From Lyngbya sp. PCC 8106 (GTDB taxonomy: Bacteria; Cyanobacteriota; Cyanobacteriia; Cyanobacteriales; Microcoleaceae), in assembly GCF_000169095.1 (NCBI RefSeq), contig NZ_AAVU01000016.1, positions 62,001 through 126,000 of the forward strand: a stretch of 64,000 nt of DNA, given 5' to 3'. A program made the position numbers and the translations under genes. How positions within the stretch are numbered: position 1 is the first letter of the stretch; every line of letters begins with the position of its first letter. This document shows, piece after piece, positions 1-7,757 of the stretch. Under the pieces are notes generated by a model that was not told where the DNA came from, searched no databases, and was given only the letters and a program-made list of their open reading frames with translations.

Positions 1-504
1 CCTCTGAAAGTAACTATGAAGATTCGTTCTAATAATTCCTTCGGGCTTTAATACCGCTTTCATTGCCTTCAACCCTTCGACAATATCTGGCAACAAATAC
101 AGCACTTCATCGGCGTTAATATAGTCAAACTCCAACCCAAGCTGAGGCAATTCTTCTATAGAAATCGCGTGAAATTCGCAGTTTGTAAAGCCGTAATGTT
201 CTAATCGTTTTTGGGCTAAATCAACGGATTTTGCTGATAAATCTACCCCCACAATTTTCGCGCCGGGGTTGGCTTCAGCGAGAACGAGGGATTTGTACCC
301 GCTCCCACAACCCGCATCTAAAATAACTTTGCCTTCGGTATTAATAAATTTTTGATTTCTTAGATAATAAGACGTGACTAAATTATGAATATAGAGGATA
401 TCATAAGACTCTTTAGGAGATCTTTCTAACGGGATTTTCGGATAGGGTGCCGACTCAAATTGTTGACGAATCTTTTCTACTAATTCTGGATTTTTTTGTT
501 CCAT
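1..504 (-). CDS. Class I SAM-dependent methyltransferase (partial, cut by window edge)
   Basis: The first 168 codons of a methyltransferase are visible; the rest runs off the left edge. The ATG at 502-504 opens a frame beginning MEQKNPELVEKIRQQFESAP. The SAM-binding motif I (VILDAGCGSGYKSL) lies near residue 68-81, followed by an acidic strand end (VGVDLS) and a later ADEVLYLLPD segment. These are the usual steps of the Rossmann fold in class I methyltransferases. The substrate cannot be told from this part. The gene reads away from the window and no partner gene is visible on its 5' side. Confidence 0.85.
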   Translation of the reverse strand, partial: MEQKNPELVEKIRQQFESAPYPKIPLERSPKESYDILYIHNLVTSYYLRNQKFINTEGKVILDAGCGSGYKSLVLAEANPGAKIVGVDLSAKSVDLAQKRLEHYGFTNCEFHAISIEELPQLGLEFDYINADEVLYLLPDIVEGLKAMKAVLKPEGIIRTNLHSYFQR

Positions 505-1118
505 CGTTCATAAACTCCAAATACTTTTAACCTTAAAAACTACAAATATTATCCAAATTTGTCTCTGTTCTATTTAACTCTAAATTACCCTAAATCCCCC
601 GCTCCCGTGACTCCGCCCCCAAACCCCCCGCCCCCGTGACCCCCAATAATGGGGGTAGCTGAGGGGTTTTGATAATGGGGGTAAAAGGGGAACTTTCTTA
701 TTCCCCCCTTTCAAAGGGCAGGGCTGTTTCATTCTAAGTTAAAAATTGCCGGGGTTGATGGGGTGAAAGGGTGATGGTGAGTCCACCCCCGTGCGCGGGT
801 TCCCCGCGTTGAGGGGAGTGGCGAACCCGAAGGGGGTGATGGGGAGAGGAGTTTTTTCCGAGGAAAAATAGCTTTTTATTAATAAAAATCCTCCCTACCT
901 CCCTACCTCCCTACCTCCCCACCTCCCCACAAATCAAGTTTTCGGGCAACGAAACGGCCCTGCTTTCAAAGGGGGGTTAGGGGGGATAAAGAGGGTTAGA
1001 CGGGATAAAGAAAGCTTGGTGGGGATAAAGAACTAACAAAATCGAAAATTGGGATTAAGTGATAAAATCTGTACGAATACAGCGACTCAAACCTAATTTT
1101 ACCGTTTAACGTGTCTTT
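505..1118. other. Intergenic region with simple repeats
   Basis: No convincing gene is seen here. The stretch is rich in short C- and G-runs and contains several copies of GGGATAAAGA between about 980 and 1040, plus the octamer microsatellite listed separately. Such simple-sequence spacers are common in filamentous cyanobacteria. No promoter or RNA could be assigned. Confidence 0.6.
891..930. repeat. Octamer microsatellite (CTCCCTAC/CTCCCCAC x5)
   Basis: Five uninterrupted 8-base units are visible: three CTCCCTAC followed by two CTCCCCAC. No coding role is apparent. Confidence 0.85.
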
Positions 1119-1322
1119 ATGGATAATAAAGTCGGATTTCTCCTCAAAGTCTTATTACTCTCAGCAGCCGTATCGGTTCTGATTAAATATGTAGGGCCAT
1201 CTCTATCGATTCCGTTATCAGTCACAAATACTTTAATTGCTGTCTTTTTCCCGAGTATAGCGCTCGCTTTGGTTTTCCTGTGGCGAAGTACCCGTCCTTA
1301 CGAGAAGTCTACCCCCGACTAA
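1119..1322 (+). CDS. Small hydrophobic membrane protein, unknown function
   Basis: A 67-residue protein with two hydrophobic stretches (about residues 7-24 and 36-56), so probably a two-span membrane protein with a charged tail (RSTRPYEKSTPD). The ATG follows a possible upstream GTG by three codons. I do not recognise the family. It stands alone between repeat-rich spacers, so context gives no function. Confidence 0.5.
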   Translation: MDNKVGFLLKVLLLSAAVSVLIKYVGPSLSIPLSVTNTLIAVFFPSIALALVFLWRSTRPYEKSTPD

Positions 1323-1430
1323 AGTTCAGGGAAATTAACACTCAAAATGAAGACATTTAAAAGTTTTGCTGCGATCATATTTTACCTTTTCTGGGATGGA
1401 TATGCAAGCATTTATAGCGCTACGCGCTAG

Positions 1431-1503
1431 GGAACAGGGAACAGGGAACAGGGAACAGGGAACAGGGAACAGGGAACAGGGAACAGGGAACAGGGAACAG
1501 GGA
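1431..1503. repeat. Heptamer microsatellite (GGAACAG)10
   Basis: Ten perfect tandem copies of GGAACAG run from 1431 to 1500, followed by a truncated unit. Short tandemly repeated repetitive (STRR) heptamers of this kind are typical of filamentous cyanobacteria. It sits in the 329-base gap between the small membrane protein and the SemiSWEET gene; nothing else was seen in that gap. Confidence 0.95.
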
Positions 1504-1651
1504 GTTTAAAACCTCTCTCAGTAAAGGTTTGAGAGTTTCTCAATTTCATCAATTTGTCAATACACCAGTGCGACCTGCTATATGTTAATATCTCCTCATC
1601 TTCCAACTCCTCAACTAGAATAAGAAAGGCTAAATTCAGGGTAGTGTAGGG

Positions 1652-1906
1652 ATGACTTTAATTACAGCAATTGGACTGCTGGCAGGGACTTTAACCACAG
1701 TTTCTTTTTTACCGCAGGTGATTAAAACCTGGAAAACAAAATCAACTCGTGATGTTTCCCTAGAAATGTTTGTGCTTTTTTGTTCAGGTGTCTTTTTGTG
1801 GATTGTTTATGGGGCTTTAATTGGAGACTTACCCATCGTGGCGACGAATATTGTCACTCTCAGCTTGGCTTCAATGATTCTCTTTTTTAAGCTAAAATAT
1901 CATTAA
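1652..1906 (+). CDS. SemiSWEET / PQ-loop transporter
   Basis: An 84-residue protein with three predicted transmembrane helices and the PQ-loop signature SFLPQVIKTWKTKSTRDVS at about residues 18-36. This is the length and layout of bacterial SemiSWEETs, which dimerise to form a small sugar-permeable channel in the plasma membrane. The closing segment (IVYGALIGDLPIVATNIVTL) contains the conserved Asn of helix 3. Substrate is inferred from family only. The gene is monocistronic; the downstream neighbour is an insertion sequence. Confidence 0.85.
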   Translation: MTLITAIGLLAGTLTTVSFLPQVIKTWKTKSTRDVSLEMFVLFCSGVFLWIVYGALIGDLPIVATNIVTLSLASMILFFKLKYH

Positions 1907-1944
1907 GATTGAATGTAACTTTTTTCAACTTTGTAAGCAGGACT

Positions 1945-2090
1945 TCTAAAGTGACATCCTCCCCTCCTAACTGCGAAGCGCAGTATAGAAGGGGCTTCCC
2001 AACTTCGCAATTGAGAGTTGCTGCCTCACAGGACTTGCATCCAAGTATCCTCCGCAGCCAGCAAACGCTAGTCCAAGCGTCTGTTTTACC
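1945..2090 (-). ncRNA. Candidate omega RNA (reRNA) of the TnpB element
   Basis: TnpB proteins use a guide RNA transcribed from the 3' end of tnpB through the element's right end. The corresponding stretch here contains the strong hairpin at 1964-1998 just past the tnpB stop. The boundaries are inferred from family knowledge, not read directly. Confidence 0.35.
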
Positions 2091-3238
2091 CGATTCAAAA
2101 TGTTAATTCCAGAGTTCCAATCTCGGTCGATAACTAACTTGCAGTGAGGGCAATTATGAACTCTATCCTTAAGTGTCTTCTCAACCCTTGCACCACAACC
2201 AGAACACTCGATACTCGTGCCTCTAGGGTCATCTCCAATTGCCCACTTACCGCGTTTTACCGCCACTGCTTGCAGGATATTCAGGAAACTCCCCCAGGCT
2301 GCATCCAATATCGACTTAGCCAATCGGGTTCTTGCCAAGCCCTTAATGTTCAAGTTCTCAAACGCTATCAAGTCGTAATGCTCACACAGCCAGTGAACGA
2401 CTTGATAATGAAACTCTTTTCTCTGTCTGGCAACGTGCAAGTGAAGACGAGCAACTTTATTAGATTGTCGTTGGTAGTTTTTAGAGCCTTTCTCCATCCG
2501 TGCCAATTGTCGTTGTTGACGAGCTAACTGTTGTTGAGACTTCCGGTAAAATTGGGGAATCTTTACAGCTTGTCCGTCAGATGTCGCTAAAAACTTCTCT
2601 AAACCAACATCTATGCCAACAGCACTTTTAACTTCATCTACTGGCAACGGCTCAGGAATCGTGTCGTCTTCCAGGGAAAAACTTGCATACCATCCATCAG
2701 CTTTTTTGACTAAGGTAACTTGCTTAATTGCAAAACCGTCAGGGATTGGGCGATGCAAGATAACTTTAATTTCGCCAATCTTTGATAGTTTCAAGATGTT
2801 CCCTATCAGATGTGCGCCTGCTTTTGGGCAGTTCACTCTAGGAAAAGTAAACGAGCAGATGTCACCCCGCTTCTTAAAACGTGGGCGACCTCCTCGCTTA
2901 CCATTCTTATCGGGAATTAACCAACGCTTACTCGCTTTGTCCAATCTCATCAAGTTCTGCTGCTGGCAGTCGGCATAGATGTTTTTGTATTCAGGAAATA
3001 GCTCTTTAGTTTGTTTTAACTCTGATGCTTGTGAGTAATAATCAACTTTTTCAGGGATATCACCTATCGGTTCAGAAACAATACTGCATCGGTCAAACTG
3101 GCATCGAGTACGGCGTAGACAATCGAGCCTCTGACCGAGTGCGTAATTATAGTGCCGACGCAGCAACTCGCCCCAGGTTTCCATTGTGGACTCCTGGTCG
3201 GAAGTTGGCTTGAGACGGTACTGATAGGTGATTATCAT
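1967..3238 (-). CDS. tnpB: RNA-guided nuclease TnpB (IS200/IS605 OrfB)
   Basis: A TnpB of about 423 residues. The three RuvC acidic motifs are present: GIDVGLEKFLATSDG, FENLNIKGLA and DRDWNSGINIL. The zinc-finger pairs CSGCG and CPHC sit between the second and third motifs, so the protein looks catalytically intact. TnpB cuts DNA under guidance of omega RNA and helps retain the element at the donor site. I chose the ATG at 3236-3238 (MIITYQYRLKPT), which matches TnpB N-termini, over a TTG six codons upstream. A 14-bp palindrome overlaps this start codon. Confidence 0.9.
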   Translation of the reverse strand: MIITYQYRLKPTSDQESTMETWGELLRRHYNYALGQRLDCLRRTRCQFDRCSIVSEPIGDIPEKVDYYSQASELKQTKELFPEYKNIYADCQQQNLMRLDKASKRWLIPDKNGKRGGRPRFKKRGDICSFTFPRVNCPKAGAHLIGNILKLSKIGEIKVILHRPIPDGFAIKQVTLVKKADGWYASFSLEDDTIPEPLPVDEVKSAVGIDVGLEKFLATSDGQAVKIPQFYRKSQQQLARQQRQLARMEKGSKNYQRQSNKVARLHLHVARQRKEFHYQVVHWLCEHYDLIAFENLNIKGLARTRLAKSILDAAWGSFLNILQAVAVKRGKWAIGDDPRGTSIECSGCGARVEKTLKDRVHNCPHCKLVIDRDWNSGINILNRVKQTLGLAFAGCGGYLDASPVRQQLSIAKLGSPFYTALRS

Positions 3239-3244
3239 GATAAT
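3231..3244. promoter_or_regulatory. Palindrome ATTATCATGATAAT over the tnpB start
   Basis: A perfect 14-bp palindrome lies between the divergent tnpB and ribbon-helix-helix genes and covers the tnpB ATG. RHH proteins commonly bind short palindromes to repress their own operon, so it is a candidate operator. The assignment is inference. Confidence 0.4.
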
Positions 3245-3277
3245 ATTGTATCGCAATTAGCAACACAATGCAAGATC

Positions 3278-3425
3278 ATGAAACACCTAGCAGTAAGGAT
3301 TCCTGAGCAAGTAGCTCAAGATACTCAAGGCTTTCTGCGAGCAGGAAGACAGAACACAATCAGAAGTATTAAGAGCATACATTCGTAGTCTCAAAAAGAA
3401 GGTTAAATGTAAAAACGCAAATTAA
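3278..3425 (+). pseudogene. Frameshifted ribbon-helix-helix (CopG/Arc-like) protein
   Basis: From ATG 3278 the frame reads MKHLAVRIPEQVAQDTQGFL and on to RAGRQNT. After one extra base at about 3359 it continues SEVLRAYIRSLKKKVKCKNAN and stops at 3425. Joined, this is a ~50-residue RHH fold: a beta strand with VRIP, then helix A, a turn, and a helix starting S-E-V-L-R. Reading straight through gives an unrelated tail and an early stop. It faces tnpB and the palindrome at 3231-3244 lies between them. It may be a decayed regulator of the element or a programmed or sequencing frameshift. Confidence 0.55.
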
Positions 3426-3427
3426 TT

Positions 3428-3452
3428 GGAAATCTCCGTCCCTCCGATTTCC
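3428..3452 (+). terminator. Hairpin after the RHH gene
   Basis: GGAAATC (3428-3434) pairs perfectly with GATTTCC (3446-3452), three bases after the RHH stop codon. There is no clear T-run, so it may be an IS-end hairpin rather than a terminator. Confidence 0.35.
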
Positions 3453-3582
3453 CGCCTATCCCCATACCACCAAACCCTACCGGGCTATGGTGGCAGTACC
3501 CCGGCGAAAGTCTGATGGATTAGAAGTCTATTTTGGTTTTCAAGAATTGCGACTTATCTTTATTGAATTTTAACTTAGCCTA

Positions 3583-5226
3583 GTGAATATTTCTGTCTTC
3601 GACTCCGAACGTCTTTTGTTTACTCCGGCGACACCGGATATGAACGCTATTCCGATTATTTTTGCGTTTCCAAACGAGTATACTGTCGGAATTACCAGTT
3701 TAGGTTATCAAATTGTTTGGGCGACTTTGGCTTTACGTTCCGATGTACAAGTTAGTCGGCTATTTACAGATATTCACGAACCTCTACCCACCCAACCCGA
3801 ATTACTCGGATTTTCCGTATCTTGGGAACTCGATTATATCAATATTTTAGAACGCTTAGAATTTCTCAATATTCCGATTCGTTCAGTGAACCGAGACAAT
3901 TCTCATCCGTTAGTATTTGGAGGGGGGCCTGTTTTAACCGCTAATCCTGAACCTTTTGCAGACTTTTTTGATCTCGTTTTACTCGGAGACGGAGAAGACT
4001 TATTACCCAATTTAATCACCGCTTATCAACAAGTAAGAACCGCAAGCCGGGAAATCAAATTACGACATCTGGCTCAAGTTCCAGGTGTTTATGTTCCTAG
4101 TTTATATCAAGTCATTTATGAAAGTCAAGACGGTAAAATAAAATCGATTGAACCGATAACAGCAGACATTCCGAAAATCGTTCAAAAACAAACCTATCGC
4201 GGAAATACCTTATCGGCTTCTACTGTGGTGACGGAAAAAGCCGCCTGGGAAAATATTTTCATGGTTGAAGTGGTTCGCAGTTGTCCAGAAATGTGCCGCT
4301 TTTGTTTAGCGAGTTATCTCACCTTACCGTTTAGAACAGCTAGCTTAGAAACCTCACTCATTCCGGCGATTGAACAGGGTTTAACCGTTACAAAAAGGAT
4401 TGGTTTGTTGGGGGCTTCTGTAACTCAACATCCCGAATTCAACGAGTTATTAGACTATTTGAGTCAACCGAAATATGATGATGTTAGGCTAAGTATTGCT
4501 TCAGTTAGAACGAATACTGTTACTGTTCAACTGGCAGAAACTCTAGCCAAACGAGATACAAAAAGTTTGACCATTGCCATAGAAAGTGGCAGCGAAAATC
4601 TGCGTAAAATTATCAACAAAAAGCTAGAAAACGAAGAAATTATTCAAGCCGTTGTCAATGCCAAAGCCGGAGGATTAAAAGCCTTAAAACTCTATGGAAT
4701 GGTTGGGATACCTGGTGAATATCCTGAAGATGTAGAAGCAACTCTGGCTTTGATGAAACAACTCAAAAAAGCCGCCCCCGGTTTAAAATTAACCCTCGGT
4801 TGTAGTACCTTTGTCCCAAAATCTCACACTCCCTTTCAATGGTTTGGGGTGAACCCAGAAGCCGAAAAAAGGCTGAAATATCTTGAAAAAAATCTCCGTA
4901 AAAATGGAATAGAGTTTCGTCCAGAAAGCTATAAATGGTCAGTCATTCAAGCTTTAATCTCAAGAGGCGATCGCCGAGTCTCTCATCTGCTAGAATTAGT
5001 CAGAGGCTATGGTGAGTCTTTGGGAAGTTATCGACGGGCTTTTAAAGAGTTGCGAGGACAATTACCCGAACTCGATTATTATGTTTATGAAAACTGGCAT
5101 CTTGATGATATTCTCCCGTGGCATCATCTACAAGGGCCACTTCCTGAAGCCACACTGAAAAAGCATTTAGCAGATGCAAATTCTCAGATCAAAAACCCAT
5201 TGAATTGTACCCCAACCGCAGTATAA
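3583..5226 (+). CDS. B12-binding-type radical SAM protein
   Basis: A 547-residue protein. The N-terminal third (EYTVGITSLGYQ through GGGPVLTANPEPFADFFDLVLLGDGEDLLPNL) looks like the cobalamin-binding-like domain common in this radical SAM class. The [4Fe-4S] motif follows as CPEMCRFC with Cys234, Cys238 and Cys241, and then a TIM-barrel segment with IESGSENLRK and LYGMVGIPGEYPED. The family is widespread in cyanobacteria and the reaction is unknown to me. The start is the GTG at 3583; the next ATG would remove conserved N-terminal sequence. It is followed 43 bases later by a glycosyltransferase on the same strand. Confidence 0.85.
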   Translation: MNISVFDSERLLFTPATPDMNAIPIIFAFPNEYTVGITSLGYQIVWATLALRSDVQVSRLFTDIHEPLPTQPELLGFSVSWELDYINILERLEFLNIPIRSVNRDNSHPLVFGGGPVLTANPEPFADFFDLVLLGDGEDLLPNLITAYQQVRTASREIKLRHLAQVPGVYVPSLYQVIYESQDGKIKSIEPITADIPKIVQKQTYRGNTLSASTVVTEKAAWENIFMVEVVRSCPEMCRFCLASYLTLPFRTASLETSLIPAIEQGLTVTKRIGLLGASVTQHPEFNELLDYLSQPKYDDVRLSIASVRTNTVTVQLAETLAKRDTKSLTIAIESGSENLRKIINKKLENEEIIQAVVNAKAGGLKALKLYGMVGIPGEYPEDVEATLALMKQLKKAAPGLKLTLGCSTFVPKSHTPFQWFGVNPEAEKRLKYLEKNLRKNGIEFRPESYKWSVIQALISRGDRRVSHLLELVRGYGESLGSYRRAFKELRGQLPELDYYVYENWHLDDILPWHHLQGPLPEATLKKHLADANSQIKNPLNCTPTAV

Positions 5227-5269
5227 TAAAGTTAGCCGAATTCCTGGCTAAATTCATCGGTGAATTCTA

Positions 5270-6046
5270 ATGCTTGATTTAGGGAAATATAACCTTTTAG
5301 GGGTCAAAGTCAGCGCCATTGACTATGAAAGTGCAGTCAATCAAGTGATGAATGGGGCTAAAAATCATCAATCCCTGATTGTCGCCGCCCAACCTGTTCA
5401 CGGGATTATGACGGCAGTTTTAGACAAAGCTTATCGCTATCGTCTGAACCGTTTTGATTTAGTTTGTCCAGATGGTCAACCTGTACGTTGGGCTTTGAAT
5501 TTACTCTACAAAACTAATCTCAAAGACCGAGTTTATGGCCCCAATTTAACCTTATATATTTGTGAACAAGCCACTCAACAAGGGGCTAATATTTTTCTTT
5601 ATGGTTCAACTCCCCAAGTGTTGGAAAAATTAGAGTTTAATCTTAAACATAAATTTCCAAATCTTAAAATTTGCGGTGCTATTTCTCCGCCTTATCGCCC
5701 TTTAACAATAGAAGAAGATGCTGCTTTTATCAAACAAATTCAAACCTCTGAAACTGACATTTTATTAGTGGGTTTAGGCTGTCCTCGTCAAGAAACTTGG
5801 GCGTTTGAACATCGAGATTTACTCAATTGTCCGATTCTTTGCGTTGGGGCGGCGTTTGATTTTCATGCAGGTAATATTCCTCAAGCCCCCGGTTGGATGC
5901 AACGAGGAGGCTTAGAGTGGGCATTTCGACTCTGGCAAGAACCGAAACGATTGTGGAAACGATATATTTTTCTCAATCCGTTGTATTTGATTCTATTATT
6001 TCTACAATTTATTCGGGTACTTCCGGTGGAAAAATGGTCACATTGA
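5270..6046 (+). CDS. WecG/TagA/CpsF-family glycosyltransferase
   Basis: At 258 residues this is the normal length for the family. It shows the family landmarks FDLVCPDGQPVRWALN, then FLYGSTPQVLEKL, and ILLVGLGCPRQETW followed by CVGAAFDFHAGNIPQAPGWMQ. These enzymes move N-acetylmannosamine-type sugars from UDP-sugar onto lipid-linked acceptors in surface polysaccharide synthesis. The insertion sequence begins directly after the stop codon, between this gene and the polyprenyl-phosphate sugar transferase at 7758, which reads the opposite way. Both belong to envelope polysaccharide synthesis. Confidence 0.88.
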   Translation: MLDLGKYNLLGVKVSAIDYESAVNQVMNGAKNHQSLIVAAQPVHGIMTAVLDKAYRYRLNRFDLVCPDGQPVRWALNLLYKTNLKDRVYGPNLTLYICEQATQQGANIFLYGSTPQVLEKLEFNLKHKFPNLKICGAISPPYRPLTIEEDAAFIKQIQTSETDILLVGLGCPRQETWAFEHRDLLNCPILCVGAAFDFHAGNIPQAPGWMQRGGLEWAFRLWQEPKRLWKRYIFLNPLYLILLFLQFIRVLPVEKWSH

Positions 6047-6190
6047 CACACTCCCCCGGATAAATCGCGGGGGATTCTGGAGTCAAACAACAGAAGCAGG
6101 CAAACCCTGTCTCACACTGTCTAATCCAAGAGTCGATGCCCCGACTCTTTTAATGTTTAGAGAAGCATTTTCGTCACGTCCATTAACATT
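6047..6190 (-). ncRNA. Candidate omega RNA of the IS605 TnpB
   Basis: By analogy with characterised TnpB elements, the guide scaffold should span the 3' end of tnpB and the element end, including the 6053-6073 hairpin. Extent inferred only. Confidence 0.35.
6053..6073. repeat. Left subterminal hairpin of the IS605 element
   Basis: CCCCCG pairs with CGGGGG around loop GATAAATCG... (6-bp stem, 21 bases overall). It matches the hairpin at the other end in length and stem. Confidence 0.8.
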
Positions 6191-7207
6191 TGAACAGGAC
6201 GGACAACGCCATTCTCTGGTATTTAATTCCAGTTTTTCTAGAACGTGACCGCAGTGAAAGCAGGTCTTACTAGAGGGAAACCATTGGTCAATAAAGACCA
6301 GTTGTTTCCCTTTTTTCGTAGCAACCCATTCGAGTATTTCAATGAACTCTGCAAAAGCCAAGTCACCGATTTTTCTACCCCAAAGCTTCTGCATTCCTTT
6401 GAGGTTTAAAGTCTCAAAACAGAGAACATCAAATTGTTCTGTTAATTGATGAGCAAGCTTCCAGAACCAATCTCGTCTGCGGTTCACAACTTTTCCGTGC
6501 TGGCGAACAAAATGTTTCCTAGCCTTCTCCCAGTTCTTTGAACCTTTACGTTTTTTGGACAAGCTTCTAGACGCTTTCTTGACCTCACTGATAGCCTGTT
6601 TCAGGAATTGCGGGGATTGTACTAAAAAGCCCTCGGAACAAGTCAAAAACGTTTTTAGTCCGAAGTCAAATCCAGCGATTTTACCCGTCTCGGACTTGAT
6701 TTCAGGAGTGCTGTTATTGTCAACGACAACGCAGAAAAATAACTCGCCCAAAGGATTTCTCTTAACCGTCACCGTTTTAATTTTCCCTTCAATAAGTCGA
6801 GAGTTCCAGAATTGATAAACTCTACTGCCTATCTTGACTCTGTTCCCGCCTACGAACTTGTATCCCGCCTGCTTTAAAGTGAAAGATTTATACTTTTTCA
6901 CTTTCTTGAAATTGGGCGGTCTAAATCCTTTTTTGTTGTGTTTAAAAAATAATTGGTAGGCTCTGTCAATTCGTTCGCATATATTTTGAACGGCTTGAGA
7001 ACCTACCAATTGCCAGAACTTATTTCTATTTCTGAGTTTTGCAATGTGAGACTGAAGTTTAGCCTTTTTCACACACTTCCCAAACATCCGATAGTACCGC
7101 TTGTGCAAAGCGATACAGTGATTGTAAATCATGCCAGCAGCATTAATGGTCTGGTGGAGTGATTTGTTTCGTTTGTGTCGGTAGAGTTTAAACTTCAGTG
7201 TCTTCAT
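6083..7207 (-). CDS. tnpB: RNA-guided nuclease TnpB
   Basis: About 374 residues from the ATG at 7205-7207 (MKTLKFKLYRHKRNK); the longer upstream frame lacks TnpB similarity. RuvC motifs are GFDFGLKTFL, CFETLNLKGM and NGRDENASLNIK, and the zinc finger is CFHCG...CPSC. All catalytic acids are visible. It is diverged from the TnpB at 1967-3238, so the two elements are not recent copies. It shares a 46-base divergent promoter region with tnpA. Confidence 0.9.
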   Translation of the reverse strand: MKTLKFKLYRHKRNKSLHQTINAAGMIYNHCIALHKRYYRMFGKCVKKAKLQSHIAKLRNRNKFWQLVGSQAVQNICERIDRAYQLFFKHNKKGFRPPNFKKVKKYKSFTLKQAGYKFVGGNRVKIGSRVYQFWNSRLIEGKIKTVTVKRNPLGELFFCVVVDNNSTPEIKSETGKIAGFDFGLKTFLTCSEGFLVQSPQFLKQAISEVKKASRSLSKKRKGSKNWEKARKHFVRQHGKVVNRRRDWFWKLAHQLTEQFDVLCFETLNLKGMQKLWGRKIGDLAFAEFIEILEWVATKKGKQLVFIDQWFPSSKTCFHCGHVLEKLELNTREWRCPSCSNVNGRDENASLNIKRVGASTLGLDSVRQGLPASVV

Positions 7208-7253
7208 AGTTTGATATAGTACCATAAACTGTAGACTATTGCAATCTATCGAC

Positions 7254-7655
7254 ATGAAACCAACATACAGACATTTTAACCATGCTATCGGAAACGCTAC
7301 TGTACACCTCGTATGGATTCCTTGTCGTCGGAAAAGGTTGTTCTATCAAAACGAAACTTTAAAGCTAAGGTGTATAGAGGTTTTTCAGTCTGTAGCTAAC
7401 GACAAAAAGTGGATTATTAAGGCAATAGAAGTTGCCTCAGATCATGTTCATCTTCTCGTGGAGTATGACCCACACCATTCAATCGCTCAAGTCGTTAAAG
7501 CGTTTAAAAGCAGAACATCTCGGCTCCTTAGAGAAGAGTTTCCAGAACTGTTAAAGCTTCCAAGTCTATGGACGCATTCTTATATGTTTGATACCACAGG
7601 AAAGATCAGCAGCAAAAGAATACTTGATTACATTAATGATCCACATCACGACTAA
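7254..7655 (+). CDS. tnpA: Y1 (HUH) transposase TnpA, IS200/IS605
   Basis: A 133-residue single-domain HUH transposase. The metal-binding His-x-His is H64-V-H66 (SDHVHLLVEY), and the probable nucleophile is Y126 (KRILDYINDP) in the C-terminal helix. The length matches the family. It excises and inserts the element as single-stranded DNA using the hairpins at both ends. I chose the ATG at 7254; an in-frame ATG five codons upstream is also possible. Confidence 0.93.
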   Translation: MKPTYRHFNHAIGNATVHLVWIPCRRKRLFYQNETLKLRCIEVFQSVANDKKWIIKAIEVASDHVHLLVEYDPHHSIAQVVKAFKSRTSRLLREEFPELLKLPSLWTHSYMFDTTGKISSKRILDYINDPHHD

Positions 7656-7695
7656 TATTTTACTGCCAAATAAAATGGGCTGCCCTCGCTTGTAT

Positions 7696-7716
7696 CCCCC
7701 GGTTAAAACACGGGGG
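7696..7716. repeat. Right subterminal hairpin of the IS605 element
   Basis: CCCCCG and CGGGGG form a 6-bp stem with a 9-base loop (GTTAAAACA...). It mirrors the hairpin at 6053-6073. Confidence 0.8.
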
Positions 7717-7757
7717 CTTTACGCATCGCCACCGTAAATGAATGAATGAGTGATGTG

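Larger units (their letters stand above)
1950..3460 (-). mobile_element. TnpB-only IS200/IS605-family element (IS1341-like)
   Basis: The element carries an apparently intact tnpB and no tnpA. Its right end is marked by a strong imperfect hairpin at about 1964-1998 (inner stem ACTGCG-CTT-CGCAGT, outer CCCCTTC/GAGGGG pairing). On the left a frameshifted ribbon-helix-helix gene and a hairpin at 3428-3452 may be part of it. Exact ends are estimates, because IS605 elements make no target duplications. Without tnpA in cis it would need a TnpA supplied elsewhere, and the element at 6047-7720 is a candidate source. Confidence 0.55.
6047..7720. mobile_element. Complete IS200/IS605 element with tnpA and tnpB
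   Basis: Divergent tnpA (right) and tnpB (left) are enclosed by two near-identical subterminal hairpins, 6053-6073 and 7696-7716, each with a CCCCCG/CGGGGG stem and a 9-base loop. This is the standard layout of IS605-type elements, whose single-stranded ends are recognised as hairpins by the Y1 transposase. Both proteins look intact, so the element may be active. It sits immediately 3' to a glycosyltransferase stop codon, so it appears not to break a gene. Confidence 0.85.
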
